A stretch of DNA of 64,000 bases from Pseudenterobacter timonensis (GTDB lineage Bacteria > Pseudomonadota > Gammaproteobacteria > Enterobacterales > Enterobacteriaceae). The notes beneath the pieces were generated by a model, which saw nothing but the letters and a program-made list of their open reading frames with translations, did not search any database and had not been told where the DNA came from. The stretch covers positions 248,001-312,000 of the forward strand of contig NZ_FCOP01000013.1 of assembly GCF_900021175.1 (NCBI RefSeq), given 5' to 3'. Position 1 is the stretch's first letter, and each line of letters starts with the position of its first letter. The position numbers were made by a program, and so were the translations under genes. Shown one piece after another: positions 33,347 through 42,163 of the stretch.

Positions 33347-35596
33347 ATGAATAAGAAGATTCACTCCCTGGCCTTCCTGGTCAACGTGGGAATTTATGGC
33401 GTTGCGCTGCCGACAATGGCGCAGGAGACAACCGGTAGCGCGCCACAGGAAGAGACGATGGTGATCACCGCCGCCGAGCAGAATCTCCAGGCGCCGGGCG
33501 TCTCCACCATTACCGCCGATGAAATTCGTAAAAATCCCCCCGCCCGCGACGTGTCGGAAATTATCCGCACCATGCCGGGCGTAAACCTGACCGGTAACTC
33601 CACCAGCGGCCAGCGCGGTAATAACCGCCAGATCGACATCCGTGGCATGGGTCCGGAAAACACCCTGATTCTGATCGACGGCAAGCCGGTTACCAGCCGC
33701 AACTCCATCCGTCTGGGCTGGCGCGGCGAGCGCGATACTCGCGGCGATACCGGCTGGGTGCCGCCAGAGATGATCGAACGTATCGAGGTGATCCGCGGCC
33801 CGGCGGCGGCGCGTTACGGTAACGGCGCGGCAGGCGGCGTGGTGAACATCATCACCAAAAAATTCGATAGCCAGTGGCATGGCTCCTGGAACACCTACCT
33901 CAATGCCCCTGAGCATAAAGATGAGGGTTCCACAAAACGCACTAACTTCAGCCTGAGCGGCCCGTTGGGCGGCGATTTCAGCTTCCGCATGTACGGTAAT
34001 CTGGATAAAACCCAGGCAGACGCCTGGGATATTAACGACGGTCACCAGTCTGAGCGTACCGGCATCTACGCGGATACCCTGCCGGCAGGCCGCGAAGGGG
34101 TGGAAGATAAAGATATTAACGGCGTGCTGCGCTGGGATTTTGCCCCGATGCAGTCGCTGGAGTTTGAGGCGGGCTACAGCCGTCAGAATAACCTCTACGC
34201 GGGCGATACCCAGAATACCAACAACGACAACAGCACTAACGGCCTGGTGAAGAAAAACTACGGCAAAGAGACTAACCGGATCTATCGCCAGCACTACGCG
34301 GTGACCTGGAACGGCGGCTGGGATAACGGCATCACCACCAGCAACTGGGCGCAGTACGAGCATACCCGCAACTCCCGTCTGGGCGAAGGTCTCGCCGGGG
34401 GAACGGAGGGGCTGTTCAACAGCAATAAATTTACCGACACCGATCTGGCCGATGTGATGCTGCACAGCGAAATCAACCTGCCGATCGACTTTATCGTCAA
34501 CCAGAACCTGACGCTGGGCACCGAGTGGAACCAGCAGCGGATGAAGGATAGTGCCTCTAACACCCAGGCTCTGCAGGGGGGCGCGATCCCCGGTATGTCC
34601 AACGACCGCAGCCCCTACTCCTCGGCGGAGATTTTCTCCCTGTTCGCGGAAGACAACATGGAGCTGACCGAGAGCACCATGCTGACTCCGGCACTGCGCT
34701 TCGATCATCACACCATTGTGGGTAATAACTGGAGCCCCTCCCTGAACCTCTCTCAGGGGCTTGGCGATGACTTTACGCTGAAGATGGGCATCGCCCGCGC
34801 CTATAAAGCGCCGAGCCTTTACCAGACCAACCCGAACTACCTGCTGTACAGTAAAGGCCAGGGCTGCTATGCCAGCAGCGACGGCGTGGGCTGTTACATG
34901 CTGGGTAATGACGATCTGAAGGCCGAAACCAGCATCAACAAAGAGGTTGGGCTGGAGTGGAAGCGCGACGGCTGGCTGGCGGGCGTGACCTGGTTCCGTA
35001 ACGACTATCGCGACAAGATTGAAGCGGGCTATGCGCCGATTGGCCATACCTCTTCCGGTAAGGTACAGACCGATATTTACCAGTGGGAAAACGTGCCGAA
35101 AGCGGTGGTGGAAGGACTGGAAGGGACGCTGAACGTGCCGGTCAGCGATACCATCAACTGGACCAACAACATCACCTGGATGCTGCAAAGCAAGAACAAG
35201 GAGACTGGCGACCGTCTGTCGATCATCCCGGAGTACACGCTGAACTCGACCCTCAGCTGGCAGGTACGTCAGGATGTGTCATTGCAGTCGACCTTCACCT
35301 GGTACGGCAAGCAGCAGCCGAAGAAGTACAACTACAAAGGCGAACCGGCGACCGGCTCCGAGACGGATGAGGTGAGCCCGTACAGCATTGTGGGCCTGAG
35401 CGCGACCTGGGACGTGACCAAAAACGTCAGCCTGACCGGCGGCGTGGATAACGTCTTTGATAAGCGCCAGTGGCGTGCAGGTAATGCCCAGACCACGGGC
35501 AACGCCACGACTGGCGCCTATATGTATGGCGCAGGGGCATATACTTACAACGAGCCTGGCCGTACCTGGTATATGAGCGTGAATACGCGATTCTAG
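33347..35596 (+). CDS. fepA: TonB-dependent ferric enterobactin receptor FepA
   Basis: A 749-residue outer membrane receptor importing ferric enterobactin with TonB-ExbBD energy. A signal peptide ends near LPTMAQE (about residue 25). The TonB box region is EETMVITAAEQN (about 32-43). The plug domain follows, with IDIRGMGPENTLILIDGKPV (about 98-117). The 22-strand barrel ends with the outer membrane signature YNEPGRTWYMSVNTRF, closing on phenylalanine. The ATG at 33347 is preceded by AGCAGGACA. The length matches E. coli FepA (746). It probably forms an operon with entD, though 276 bases of repeats intervene. Confidence 0.97.
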   Translation: MNKKIHSLAFLVNVGIYGVALPTMAQETTGSAPQEETMVITAAEQNLQAPGVSTITADEIRKNPPARDVSEIIRTMPGVNLTGNSTSGQRGNNRQIDIRGMGPENTLILIDGKPVTSRNSIRLGWRGERDTRGDTGWVPPEMIERIEVIRGPAAARYGNGAAGGVVNIITKKFDSQWHGSWNTYLNAPEHKDEGSTKRTNFSLSGPLGGDFSFRMYGNLDKTQADAWDINDGHQSERTGIYADTLPAGREGVEDKDINGVLRWDFAPMQSLEFEAGYSRQNNLYAGDTQNTNNDNSTNGLVKKNYGKETNRIYRQHYAVTWNGGWDNGITTSNWAQYEHTRNSRLGEGLAGGTEGLFNSNKFTDTDLADVMLHSEINLPIDFIVNQNLTLGTEWNQQRMKDSASNTQALQGGAIPGMSNDRSPYSSAEIFSLFAEDNMELTESTMLTPALRFDHHTIVGNNWSPSLNLSQGLGDDFTLKMGIARAYKAPSLYQTNPNYLLYSKGQGCYASSDGVGCYMLGNDDLKAETSINKEVGLEWKRDGWLAGVTWFRNDYRDKIEAGYAPIGHTSSGKVQTDIYQWENVPKAVVEGLEGTLNVPVSDTINWTNNITWMLQSKNKETGDRLSIIPEYTLNSTLSWQVRQDVSLQSTFTWYGKQQPKKYNYKGEPATGSETDEVSPYSIVGLSATWDVTKNVSLTGGVDNVFDKRQWRAGNAQTTGNATTGAYMYGAGAYTYNEPGRTWYMSVNTRF

Positions 35597-35840
35597 GTAA
35601 AAGCAAAACGGCAGCCCCGCTGCCGTTTTTAGTGTTTTCTCCCCCTCCCCTTTGGGGAGATGGCCGGGGTGAGGGCAAGGTAAAAGCAAAACGGCAGCCC
35701 CGCTGCCGTTTTAGTATTTTCTCCCTCTCCCTTCTGGGGAGATGGCCGGGGTGAGGGCAAGGTAAAAGCAAAACGGCAACCCCGCTGCGTTTTTAGTGTT
35801 TTCTCCCTCTCCCCTTTGGGGAGAGGGCCGGGGTGAGGGG
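35597..35840. repeat. Three tandem 82/83-bp hairpin units between fepA and entD
   Basis: Units begin GTAAAAGCAAAACGGCAGCC at 35597, 35680 and 35762. Each has a terminator-like stem (AAAACGGCAGCCCCGCTGCC followed by GTTTTTAGT) and a second palindrome of the CCCTCTCCCC/GGGGAGAGGG family. The third copy has lost a base in the first stem. Lying straight after the fepA stop, these stems would reduce readthrough into entD. This accounts for the whole fepA-entD gap. Confidence 0.88.
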
Positions 35841-35872
35841 CCCCACGCCACACTGTCAAATAGGGGAAAACC

Positions 35873-36562
35873 ATGCACACCACCCACAGCACATTTTCTC
35901 TTGCCGGCCACACCGTTCACCGCATCTTTTTCGACCCCACCACCTTCAGCGACGCCGATCTTCTCTGGCTCCCCCACTACGCGCTGCTGGCTAACGCCGG
36001 ACGCAAACGCAAAACCGATCACCTGGCCGGGCGCATCGCCGCCGCGCATGCCTTACCTGACCACACGGTTCCCGGCATCGGCCCCGGCGGAGAACCACTC
36101 TGGCCGGACGGCATTTCCGGCAGCATCACCCACAGCGGTACGCAGGCTATGGCCATTGTCACGCAACACCCTGCGCTTATCGGCATCGATTGCGAAACGA
36201 TCCCCCCCGAAAACGAAGCCAGGGAGATCAAAGACGGCATCATTGATACAGAGGAAGAGACCGTGCTTTCCCGCTCGGGATACCCGTTCGCCCTCGCCCT
36301 GACGCTGGTATTCAGCGCCAAAGAGAGCCTGTTTAAGGCCCTCTTCCCGCAGGTGCAGGCGTTTATGGGATTTGAAGCCGCCCGCGTCACCATGCTGGAC
36401 GAGGAGACGCTGACGCTGGCGCTGCCCCGTCCGCTGACGGGGTTTGCCGAAGGCACCGCTTTCACCCTTCACTGGCTACACAACGGCGAGGGGGTGATTA
36501 CGCTGCTGTCACACTCTCCCGCCGCCGGGCCTGCACGCTGGTCACCACAAACGTTACGATAA
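35873..36562 (+). CDS. entD: Enterobactin synthase component D (phosphopantetheinyl transferase)
   Basis: A 229-residue Sfp-type 4'-phosphopantetheinyl transferase that loads the carrier domains of EntB and EntF. HAGRKRKTDHLAGRIAA-like sequence (about 40-56) is the N-terminal family motif. IGIDCETI (about 104-111) and FSAKESLFKALFP (about 144-156) hold the metal and CoA-binding residues. E. coli EntD is 206 residues and ends shortly after VITLCQHD; here VITLLSHS is followed by 17 extra residues that read antisense into the end of sitD, overlapping it by 65 bases. The enzyme core looks complete. Confidence 0.93.
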   Translation: MHTTHSTFSLAGHTVHRIFFDPTTFSDADLLWLPHYALLANAGRKRKTDHLAGRIAAAHALPDHTVPGIGPGGEPLWPDGISGSITHSGTQAMAIVTQHPALIGIDCETIPPENEAREIKDGIIDTEEETVLSRSGYPFALALTLVFSAKESLFKALFPQVQAFMGFEAARVTMLDEETLTLALPRPLTGFAEGTAFTLHWLHNGEGVITLLSHSPAAGPARWSPQTLR

Positions 36563-37337
36563 ATACCACCGCGAACAGCACCACAATGGTCGGCGCAGGC
36601 GCGCTGTCGAGATAAAACGACGCATAGACGCCGCTCACCGACACGAGGGCTGAAATGGCGACCGCGACCAGCAGCGCCATATGAAAGCGCCGGGTGATCA
36701 GCACCGCGATCGCCCCCGGGGCAATCAGCAGCGAAATCGACAGAATAATCCCCACCGCTTTCAGCGTCGCCACGATGGTCAGGGCAACCATGCACAGTAA
36801 GCCGTAGTGCAGCCAGCGGGTGCGCAGGCCGCTCGCCTGCGCCTGCTGATAATCAAAGCAGAACAGCAGAAAATCGCGCCACTTCACTCCGATGACCAGC
36901 GCAATCAGCCCCGCCACGATACCGCTTTGCACAATGTCCATCCCGTTAATGCCCAGCATATCGCCGAACAGAATGTGGTCGAGATGCACTTCGGGTTTCA
37001 CGGCAATGTAGAGAATAAGCCCGGCGCCGAACATGCCGGAAAAGACGATCCCCATGACCGTATCCTGCTTGATTCGGCTGTTATCCTTCAGGTATCCGGT
37101 GGCGACCGCGCAGAAGAGACCGGCAACGAAGGCGCCCAGCGCCAGCGGCAGGCCCATCATCCACGCCAGCACGACGCCGGGAAAGACCGCGTGGCTCATG
37201 GCATCGCCCATCAGCGCCCAGCCTTTCAGCACCAGAAAAACCGACAGCAGTGCACAGGGTACGGCCACCAGAAGGGAAATAAGCAGCGCGTTATTCATAA
37301 ACGCAAACTGGAAAGGTTCGAGGAGCAGCGCCATCAT
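36498..37337 (-). CDS. sitD: Manganese/iron ABC transporter permease SitD
   Basis: A 279-residue ABC-3 family permease with about eight hydrophobic segments. With SitC it forms the membrane channel for Mn2+/Fe2+ import. MGDAMSHAVFPGVVLAWMMG is the coupling loop region (about 40-60). The start at 37337 overlaps the sitC stop (ATGA); 46 further upstream codons are a shadow of sitC. Its 3' end overlaps the convergent entD by 65 bases. The C-terminus is short and basic (QARRRESVTAA). Confidence 0.93.
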   Translation of the reverse strand: MMALLLEPFQFAFMNNALLISLLVAVPCALLSVFLVLKGWALMGDAMSHAVFPGVVLAWMMGLPLALGAFVAGLFCAVATGYLKDNSRIKQDTVMGIVFSGMFGAGLILYIAVKPEVHLDHILFGDMLGINGMDIVQSGIVAGLIALVIGVKWRDFLLFCFDYQQAQASGLRTRWLHYGLLCMVALTIVATLKAVGIILSISLLIAPGAIAVLITRRFHMALLVAVAISALVSVSGVYASFYLDSAPAPTIVVLFAVVFIVTFVVTSVQARRRESVTAA

Positions 37338-38182
37338 GGGTGTACCTCCTTCGCCCGGCGGCGGCTGGCGAGTAGCCCGTGCTTCGGCGCAAAGACGAAC
37401 GCCAGCAGGAACAGCAGCGTCTGGGCGACCACGATAATGCCGCCGGTCGCGCCGTCCAGGTAGTAGCTGGCCCACGCGCCGAGGAAGCTGGTGATGCTGC
37501 CAATGGCGACGGCAATCATCAGCAGGCGCGGGAAGCGGTCGGTGAGCAGCCAGGCGGTTGCGCCGGGGGTGACCACCAGACAGATCACCAGAAAGGCACC
37601 GACGGTTTGCAGCGCCGCCACGGTAGAGACCGCCAGCAGCGTGAAGAAGAGGATCTTCAGCCGTTCAGGACGCAGACCGATGGCGCGGGCGTGGTTCTCA
37701 TCAAAGAAGGTCACCATCAGATCTTTCCATTTGAACAGCAGGATAACCATCGACACCACGCCGATAATCGCCAGCTGGAGGATATCTTCCGGGGCGATAG
37801 CCAGAATATTGCCGAGCACGATGGTCTGAATGTTTACCGAGGTCGGGTTGAGCGAAACCATAAACAGGCCGAGGCCGAAAAAGGAGGAGAAGATCAGCCC
37901 GATAATGGCGTCCTCCCTCAGGCGGCTGCGCTGGTTGAGAAACAGCATGCTCCCCGCCGCCAGTCCACCCGATAAAAAGGCCCCCAGCGAGAAGGGCAGC
38001 CCGAGCATGTAAGCCCCCGCCACGCCCGGTACGATGGAGTGCGACAGCGCATCGCCGATCAGCGACCAGCCTTTCAGCATCAGATAACACGAAAGAAAGG
38101 CGCACAGCCCACCCACCATCGCCGAGACCCACATCGCGTTGAGCATGTACTCGTAGCCAAAGGGTTCGAGAAGCGCGTTCAT
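37334..38182 (-). CDS. sitC: Manganese/iron ABC transporter permease SitC
   Basis: A 282-residue ABC-3 family permease, paralogous to SitD. Its coupling loop [20 protein letters not shown] lies at about 44-63 and several hydrophobic helices follow (for example [20 protein letters not shown]). It overlaps sitB and sitD by four bases each, so the operon is tightly coupled. The length and sequence are those of the Salmonella and Shigella SitC proteins. Confidence 0.94.
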   Translation of the reverse strand: MNALLEPFGYEYMLNAMWVSAMVGGLCAFLSCYLMLKGWSLIGDALSHSIVPGVAGAYMLGLPFSLGAFLSGGLAAGSMLFLNQRSRLREDAIIGLIFSSFFGLGLFMVSLNPTSVNIQTIVLGNILAIAPEDILQLAIIGVVSMVILLFKWKDLMVTFFDENHARAIGLRPERLKILFFTLLAVSTVAALQTVGAFLVICLVVTPGATAWLLTDRFPRLLMIAVAIGSITSFLGAWASYYLDGATGGIIVVAQTLLFLLAFVFAPKHGLLASRRRAKEVHP

Positions 38183-38985
38183 TTTACCTCCTGCCGACGC
38201 GTCACAAAGGGCCGCTCATCGTCGGTAATAATGCGCTCTTCAGCGCCGCTGAGCACCACGTGGCGCAGCACACCGCTGAAGGCCCGCTCCAGATTCTCAG
38301 CGGTAAAAGTGGTTTCCGTCGGGCCGCTCGCCAGCACGGTGCCTTTCACCATCACCGTGTAGTCGCAAAACTCCGTGACCGAGCCCAGGTTGTGCGTCGA
38401 CACCAGCATGGTTTTGCCCTCGTCGCGCAATTCGCGCAGCAGGCTGATAATTTTCGCTTCGGTTTTGACGTCCACGCCGGTAAACGGCTCGTCGAGCAGG
38501 ATCACCTCCCCCTGCTGGGCTATCGCCCGCGCCAGAAACACGCGTTTCTTCTGCCCGCCGGAGAGTTCGCCAATTTGCCGGTGACGCAGCTCGAGCATAT
38601 CCACACGCTTCAGGGCCTCGGTCACGATCTGCCGATCGCGTGCTTTAGGCCGGCGCAGAAACCCCATATGCCCGTAGCGCCCCATCATCACCACATCCTC
38701 GACCAGCACCGGAAAGGACCAGTCGACCTCCTCTGACTGCGGCACGTAGGCGACCAGGTTCTGACGCAGCGCCCGGTGAGGCGGCATACCGAGGATCGTG
38801 ATATCGCCGCTCGCCACCCGCACAAAGCCCATCAGCGCCTTAAAGAGCGTCGATTTGCCGGAACCGTTTACCCCCACCAGGGCGGCAATCGAGCCGCCCG
38901 GCACGCTGAACGAGGCATCGCGCAGCGCCGTATGGCCGTTGCGCCAGGTCACGGTCACGTCTGTGACAACAATCCCCTTCTGCAT
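38179..38985 (-). CDS. sitB: Manganese/iron ABC transporter ATP-binding protein SitB
   Basis: A 268-residue ABC ATPase. Walker A is [11 protein letters not shown] (about 38-48), the signature [15 protein letters not shown] (about 140), Walker [13 protein letters not shown] (about 160), and the switch histidine is in [10 protein letters not shown]. It lies two bases after sitA and overlaps sitC by four. The gene closely resembles SitB of other enterobacteria and not ZnuC, which is also encoded in this window. Confidence 0.95.
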   Translation of the reverse strand: MQKGIVVTDVTVTWRNGHTALRDASFSVPGGSIAALVGVNGSGKSTLFKALMGFVRVASGDITILGMPPHRALRQNLVAYVPQSEEVDWSFPVLVEDVVMMGRYGHMGFLRRPKARDRQIVTEALKRVDMLELRHRQIGELSGGQKKRVFLARAIAQQGEVILLDEPFTGVDVKTEAKIISLLRELRDEGKTMLVSTHNLGSVTEFCDYTVMVKGTVLASGPTETTFTAENLERAFSGVLRHVVLSGAEERIITDDERPFVTRRQEVK

Positions 38986-38987
38986 GA

Positions 38988-39893
38988 TTACTCCTTCATT
39001 CCGTCATGAATCCCCTGCACCAGCGTGCGGGTGGTGACATTGAGCAGATCGATATAGGTTGGCACCGGACCGTTTTTCGCGCTCAGGGAGTCGACGTAGA
39101 GCACGCCGCCGTAGTGGGTGTCGGTTTCCCGCGCCACCTGGCGGGCAGGTTTATCGGAGACCGTGCTTTCGCTAAACACCGCCGGGATCTGATGCTTTTT
39201 CACCAGATCGATAACCTTGCGCACCTGCTGCGGCGTACCCTGCTGATCGGCGTTGATCGGCCACAGGTAAAGCTCTTTCAGTCCCAGATCCCGGGCCAGA
39301 TAGGAGAAGGCCCCTTCGCTGGTCACCATCCAGCGTTTGTCTTGCGGGATCTCTGCCACCTGCTTGCGCAGCGGTTCCAGCGTCGCGGTGATTTTCTGTT
39401 TGTAGGCTTCGGCGTTACGCTGATAGGCCTGCGCATTGGCCGGGTCGTACTTCACCAGCGCGTCGCGGATGTTATCGACGTAAATCAGGGCGTTGTCCGG
39501 CGACATCCACGCGTGCGGATTGGGCTTGCCGTTATAGGGCCCGTCGCTGATCCCCATCGGGGTGATGCCTTTGGTGACAATCACCTCCGGCACGCCGTTC
39601 AGATGCTGATAAAAGCGCTGGAACCAGAGTTCCAGATTCATACCGTTCGCCAGGATCAGCTGCGCCTTTTGCGCGCGTTTGATATCCCCCGGGGTGGGCT
39701 GATATTCATGGATTTCCGCCCCCGGTCTGGTAATGGAGGTGACTTCTGCGGCATCACCCGCCACGTTTTTCGCCATATCCGCGATGACGGTAAAGGTGGT
39801 GATAACCTGGAACTTTTCAGCGGCGTGCGCGCCGGTGGCGGTTATTAACAGCGCGCCGAGCAACAGACGCTTCAATCCTTGCAGTAGGTGCAT
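38988..39893 (-). CDS. sitA: Manganese/iron ABC transporter periplasmic binding protein SitA
   Basis: A 301-residue cluster A-I metal-binding protein for Mn2+ and Fe2+. The signal peptide is about 24 residues ([15 protein letters not shown]). Metal ligands are expected at the histidine in [13 protein letters not shown], at [10 protein letters not shown], a glutamate in [11 protein letters not shown] and an aspartate in [10 protein letters not shown]. It has no His-rich loop, unlike ZnuA, in line with manganese/iron rather than zinc use. It heads sitABCD, and MntR-like and Fur-like boxes lie 55-98 bases upstream. Confidence 0.95.
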   Translation of the reverse strand: MHLLQGLKRLLLGALLITATGAHAAEKFQVITTFTVIADMAKNVAGDAAEVTSITRPGAEIHEYQPTPGDIKRAQKAQLILANGMNLELWFQRFYQHLNGVPEVIVTKGITPMGISDGPYNGKPNPHAWMSPDNALIYVDNIRDALVKYDPANAQAYQRNAEAYKQKITATLEPLRKQVAEIPQDKRWMVTSEGAFSYLARDLGLKELYLWPINADQQGTPQQVRKVIDLVKKHQIPAVFSESTVSDKPARQVARETDTHYGGVLYVDSLSAKNGPVPTYIDLLNVTTRTLVQGIHDGMKE

Positions 39894-39948
39894 CGCAGAA
39901 GTCTCCTGAGGTGGTTAAATTCAAAGCAAAATTAGCCTGAACTATAAG

Positions 39949-39966
39949 ATATAGCACAGGCTATAT
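39949..39966. promoter_or_regulatory. MntR-like operator upstream of sitA
   Basis: ATATAGCACAGGCTATAT is a near-perfect palindrome with the form of the enterobacterial MntR box (AACATAGCNNNGGCTATGTT type). It lies 55 bases before the sitA start, so manganese-bound MntR should repress the operon, as shown for sit in Salmonella. Confidence 0.75.
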
Positions 39967-39972
39967 TTAAAT

Positions 39973-39991
39973 GAAAATTGTTATCATTAAA
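39973..39991. promoter_or_regulatory. Fur-like box upstream of sitA
   Basis: GAAAATTGTTATCATTAAA resembles the Fur consensus GATAATGATAATCATTATC, with ATTGTTATCATTA the best-matching core. It sits just upstream of the MntR-like palindrome. The pairing of the two boxes fits dual iron and manganese control. Confidence 0.6.
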
Positions 39992-40103
39992 GTTATGTCA
40001 ACGCGGGGTATCAGGGGGCTTTTAGGAAAAGTGCTTTCTTTAATCTCTCCCGGTCAGGAGTATGATTTACGCTCAATACCCATACAAAATAAATGGATTT
40101 GAT

Positions 40104-40664
40104 ATGCCCGTTAATGAAAGGATTCACCCCACATCGGGAACCCCGATTAATCAGGGTGGGGTCAGGCAGCTCACGATTGGGGAAATTGCTCTCGCTAAGA
40201 CACTTTACGGTTACAGCATTCGCTATCATCTGGTGTGGGTGCACAGGGAAAGTTATCTTCCATTTAATCTGCAACCGGTTGATGTGGCAATGAGTCCCAA
40301 CGGGGAAATGTGGTATAGAGAGGAAACGTATTCACCGGATTTTTCGCTAGAGAAAAGCCTCCGAAAAAAGCATCGATTCATGCATGAAATGATGCACGTC
40401 TGGCAGACGCAAAAAGGTATGTTTGTCAGAACCAGAGGATTATTTTCTGGCATTGCTGATTATTCATACAGCTTAGATAAAGCAGATCTATTGCATTATG
40501 GTTTAGAGCAACAGGCATCAATAGTAAGTGATTATTGGTTATTGAAATATCATGGATTAACAAACAATGAGCATTTATTTGAATATCGTGATTTTAATCG
40601 AAATGAGACTATTTATTACCTTCTTCAGAAATACCAAGCGATTTTGAGAGGTTTTCCTGGATGA
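40104..40664 (+). CDS. Putative HExxH zinc metallopeptidase, T6SS effector-like (vgr-related protein family)
   Basis: A 186-residue protein with FMHEMMHVWQ (HExxH at residues 94-98) and a downstream glutamate in HYGLEQQA (135) that could be the third zinc ligand. The pattern, with YLPFNLQPVDVAMSPNGEMW before the zinc site, resembles small vgr-related peptidase-like proteins found beside type VI secretion genes. No signal peptide is seen. The ATG at 40104 has TGGA six bases upstream; an ATG at 40062 would add 14 residues, but its AGGAG is only one base away. It overlaps the following lipoprotein gene by four bases. The region is AT-rich, unlike its neighbours. A toxic effector role is inference. 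Confidence 0.6.
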   Translation: MPVNERIHPTSGTPINQGGVRQLTIGEIALAKTLYGYSIRYHLVWVHRESYLPFNLQPVDVAMSPNGEMWYREETYSPDFSLEKSLRKKHRFMHEMMHVWQTQKGMFVRTRGLFSGIADYSYSLDKADLLHYGLEQQASIVSDYWLLKYHGLTNNEHLFEYRDFNRNETIYYLLQKYQAILRGFPG

Positions 40665-41017
40665 AAAAAATAATTACCTTACTTAGTCTATGCATTTTAC
40701 TGACGGGTTGTCCTGGAGGCAAACGTGCACCACATCCCAGAGCCACGTACATTAATGGAGATTATCTTTGCTTTAGCGTAAATAAAAAAGACAAACTTAA
40801 TTACTATACAATTTACTCTAGTGAAGGTAGCGATATAACTATCGTGACGGGTTCTGGAAGAGAACAATTGAATCTTAACTACCCTGACAATTGCATAGAC
40901 ATCAATTGGAAATATGGATATACCTACGTAATCAACTATGGTCTAAATGATGAAGATTATGAACATGAGTTTTTTATTGATAACGATGGGCAACTAACTA
41001 ATCCTGGAGAATTATAA
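40661..41017 (+). CDS. Small periplasmic lipoprotein, candidate immunity protein
   Basis: A 118-residue protein with a lipoprotein signal peptide. A basic N-terminus MKKIITLLSLCILLTGC gives the lipobox LTGC, with the lipidated cysteine at residue 17. The residue after it is proline rather than aspartate, so outer membrane sorting is expected. The mature part is rich in Tyr, Asn and Asp and predicted mostly beta. It starts inside the end of the peptidase gene (ATGA) and touches the Hcp gene at one base. This resembles the small lipoproteins proposed as T6SS immunity proteins. No homologue of known function is recognised. Confidence 0.6.
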   Translation: MKKIITLLSLCILLTGCPGGKRAPHPRATYINGDYLCFSVNKKDKLNYYTIYSSEGSDITIVTGSGREQLNLNYPDNCIDINWKYGYTYVINYGLNDEDYEHEFFIDNDGQLTNPGEL

Positions 41018-41517
41018 TGTCATTACCCGCTTACTTATTTCTCTACGATGAGAATGGAATGCTCGTTCAGGGCGACTGCATGATGCCAGGCCGGGAAGGT
41101 GCTATCGAAATTATGAACAGCAGTTACGGCATAAAATTAGCCGTCGATAGTCATACCGGAAATATGACCGGAACACGACAACATAGCCCGGTTACTCTGC
41201 ATAAGCAATTAGATAAAGTGAGTCCTTATCTTGCCGTTGCCGCCTGCGAGGGCAGACGCCTGCAAAAAGCCATTATCAAATATTATGAAATTGTTGAAGC
41301 AGGAGCAGAAAGAGAGATCTATACCATTACGCTTGACAGCGTAGTGATCTCATCTCTGGATTTCACACATGTCTATTACCCCGGCAGCTCAGCGCCGAAT
41401 ATGCATGAAGTGGTTGGGCTTCGGTTTCGGGGCATTCAGTGGAATTATGTTAAAGGCAATATCCTTTATGACGATGCATGGATAAAACCTGCGCAGAAAG
41501 AGAAAAATAACGCATAA
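41017..41517 (+). CDS. Hcp-family type VI secretion tube protein
   Basis: A 166-residue Hcp-like protein. MSLPAYLFLYDENGMLVQGD and the later HSPVTLHKQLDKVSPYLAVA, with VSPYL near residue 68, are typical of enterobacterial Hcp proteins. LRFRGIQWNYVKGNILYDDAW near the end matches the class that carries or pairs with effectors. Hcp hexamers stack into the T6SS tube and can carry small effectors. No other T6SS structural gene (tssB, tssC, vgrG, clpV) is in the window, so this is an orphan copy. It ends a three-gene overlapping unit. Confidence 0.85.
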   Translation: MSLPAYLFLYDENGMLVQGDCMMPGREGAIEIMNSSYGIKLAVDSHTGNMTGTRQHSPVTLHKQLDKVSPYLAVAACEGRRLQKAIIKYYEIVEAGAEREIYTITLDSVVISSLDFTHVYYPGSSAPNMHEVVGLRFRGIQWNYVKGNILYDDAWIKPAQKEKNNA

Positions 41518-41713
41518 TTTTCTTCTCATAATGCATATGGCTGCGTAGCTCGGATTGGCTCGTTCTGCAATTCCCGGATGTTTTTTTCCGTAGCTTCTCG
41601 AGACTTCTTGCTGAATCTTTAATTCTGCATTATTCCTTCGGCATTAGTCCGATCTCGCAGGTAATTTTAAGAAAGAAAATATCACTCTTAAACCCATTGC
41701 GTATTTAATGCCT
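41518..41713. other. AT-rich non-coding stretch after hcp
   Basis: About 200 bases with no convincing gene on either strand. It has lower GC than the surrounding core genome, like the three genes before it. Short minus-strand frames exist, but none resembles a known protein. It may be a decayed remnant of the element that brought the hcp module. Confidence 0.4.
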
Positions 41714-41790
41714 GATGGCGCTTCGCTTATCAGGCCTACGGTAGAACCATTTTGTAGGCCGGGTAAGGCATCGCCGCCACCCGGCATGAT
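41714..41790. repeat. REP/BIME-type palindromic repeat
   Basis: GCCTGATGGCGCTTCGCTTATCAGGCCTAC is followed by GTAGGCCGGGTAAGGCATCGCCGCCACCCGGC. These are two inverted REP units between hcp and the antitoxin gene. The first is the same family as the five-copy array after argS. Confidence 0.85.
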
Positions 41791-41797
41791 GGACAAC

Positions 41798-42082
41798 TCA
41801 CTGCCCGGCAAGCGCTCTGTAAAACGCCGGATTCTCCCGAATCACGTTGAGTACCTTCGCCGCTAACCCGGTTGGGTTACGTCGCTTAGACTCCCAGCTT
41901 TTTATCGTATCGACGCTTGTGCCAAGCGCCTTTGCCATTTCGCTTTGGGTGACATTAAGCTCTTCCCTGATTGCACGAACATCTGCGACTTCATAGCGGG
42001 TTATTCTTGCGGGCATTTTTTTACCGGACTGGATCTCAACAGCCTCTTCCAGTGAGGATTTCAGTTCATCAAAGATACTCAT
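41798..42082 (-). CDS. HTH antitoxin of the HigA/NadS type
   Basis: A 94-residue protein whose C-terminal half is an XRE-type helix-turn-helix (VRAIREELNVTQSEMAKALG, then VDTIKSWESKRRNPTGLA). It probably neutralises the toxin encoded just upstream and represses their shared promoter. The ATG at 42082 follows AAGGAGAGAAATGTG; a GTG at 42085 is the alternative. It lies 81 bases after the toxin gene, an unusually wide gap for such a pair, so a second promoter for the antitoxin is possible. Confidence 0.8.
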   Translation of the reverse strand: MSIFDELKSSLEEAVEIQSGKKMPARITRYEVADVRAIREELNVTQSEMAKALGTSVDTIKSWESKRRNPTGLAAKVLNVIRENPAFYRALAGQ

Positions 42083-42163
42083 CACATTTCTCTCCTTGTT
42101 CCGTAGGGTACATAGTACACCCTCCTTGATTCCCTTTCAATGTGGTTTTGGTCAGCAGATCGG

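Noticed and set aside
33128-35188. Open frame of 686 codons on the minus strand opposite fepA
   Set aside because: It is a high-GC antisense shadow of fepA; its translation lacks any recognisable domain, and fepA is certain. The same reasoning removes the long frames opposite aspS (21872-23434), zwf (8924-10189), argS (52988-54865), flhA/flhB (58922-61772) and entF (28495-31428).
35597-35840. Possible CRISPR array or small coding genes between fepA and entD
   Set aside because: Only three units, with no variable spacers; each is a terminator-like stem plus a common intergenic palindrome. Frames across them are repeat artefacts.
36498-37475. SitD starting at 37475
   Set aside because: The extra 46 codons are the shadow of the sitC 3' end; the ATG at 37337 overlaps the sitC stop in the usual ATGA fashion and gives the family length.
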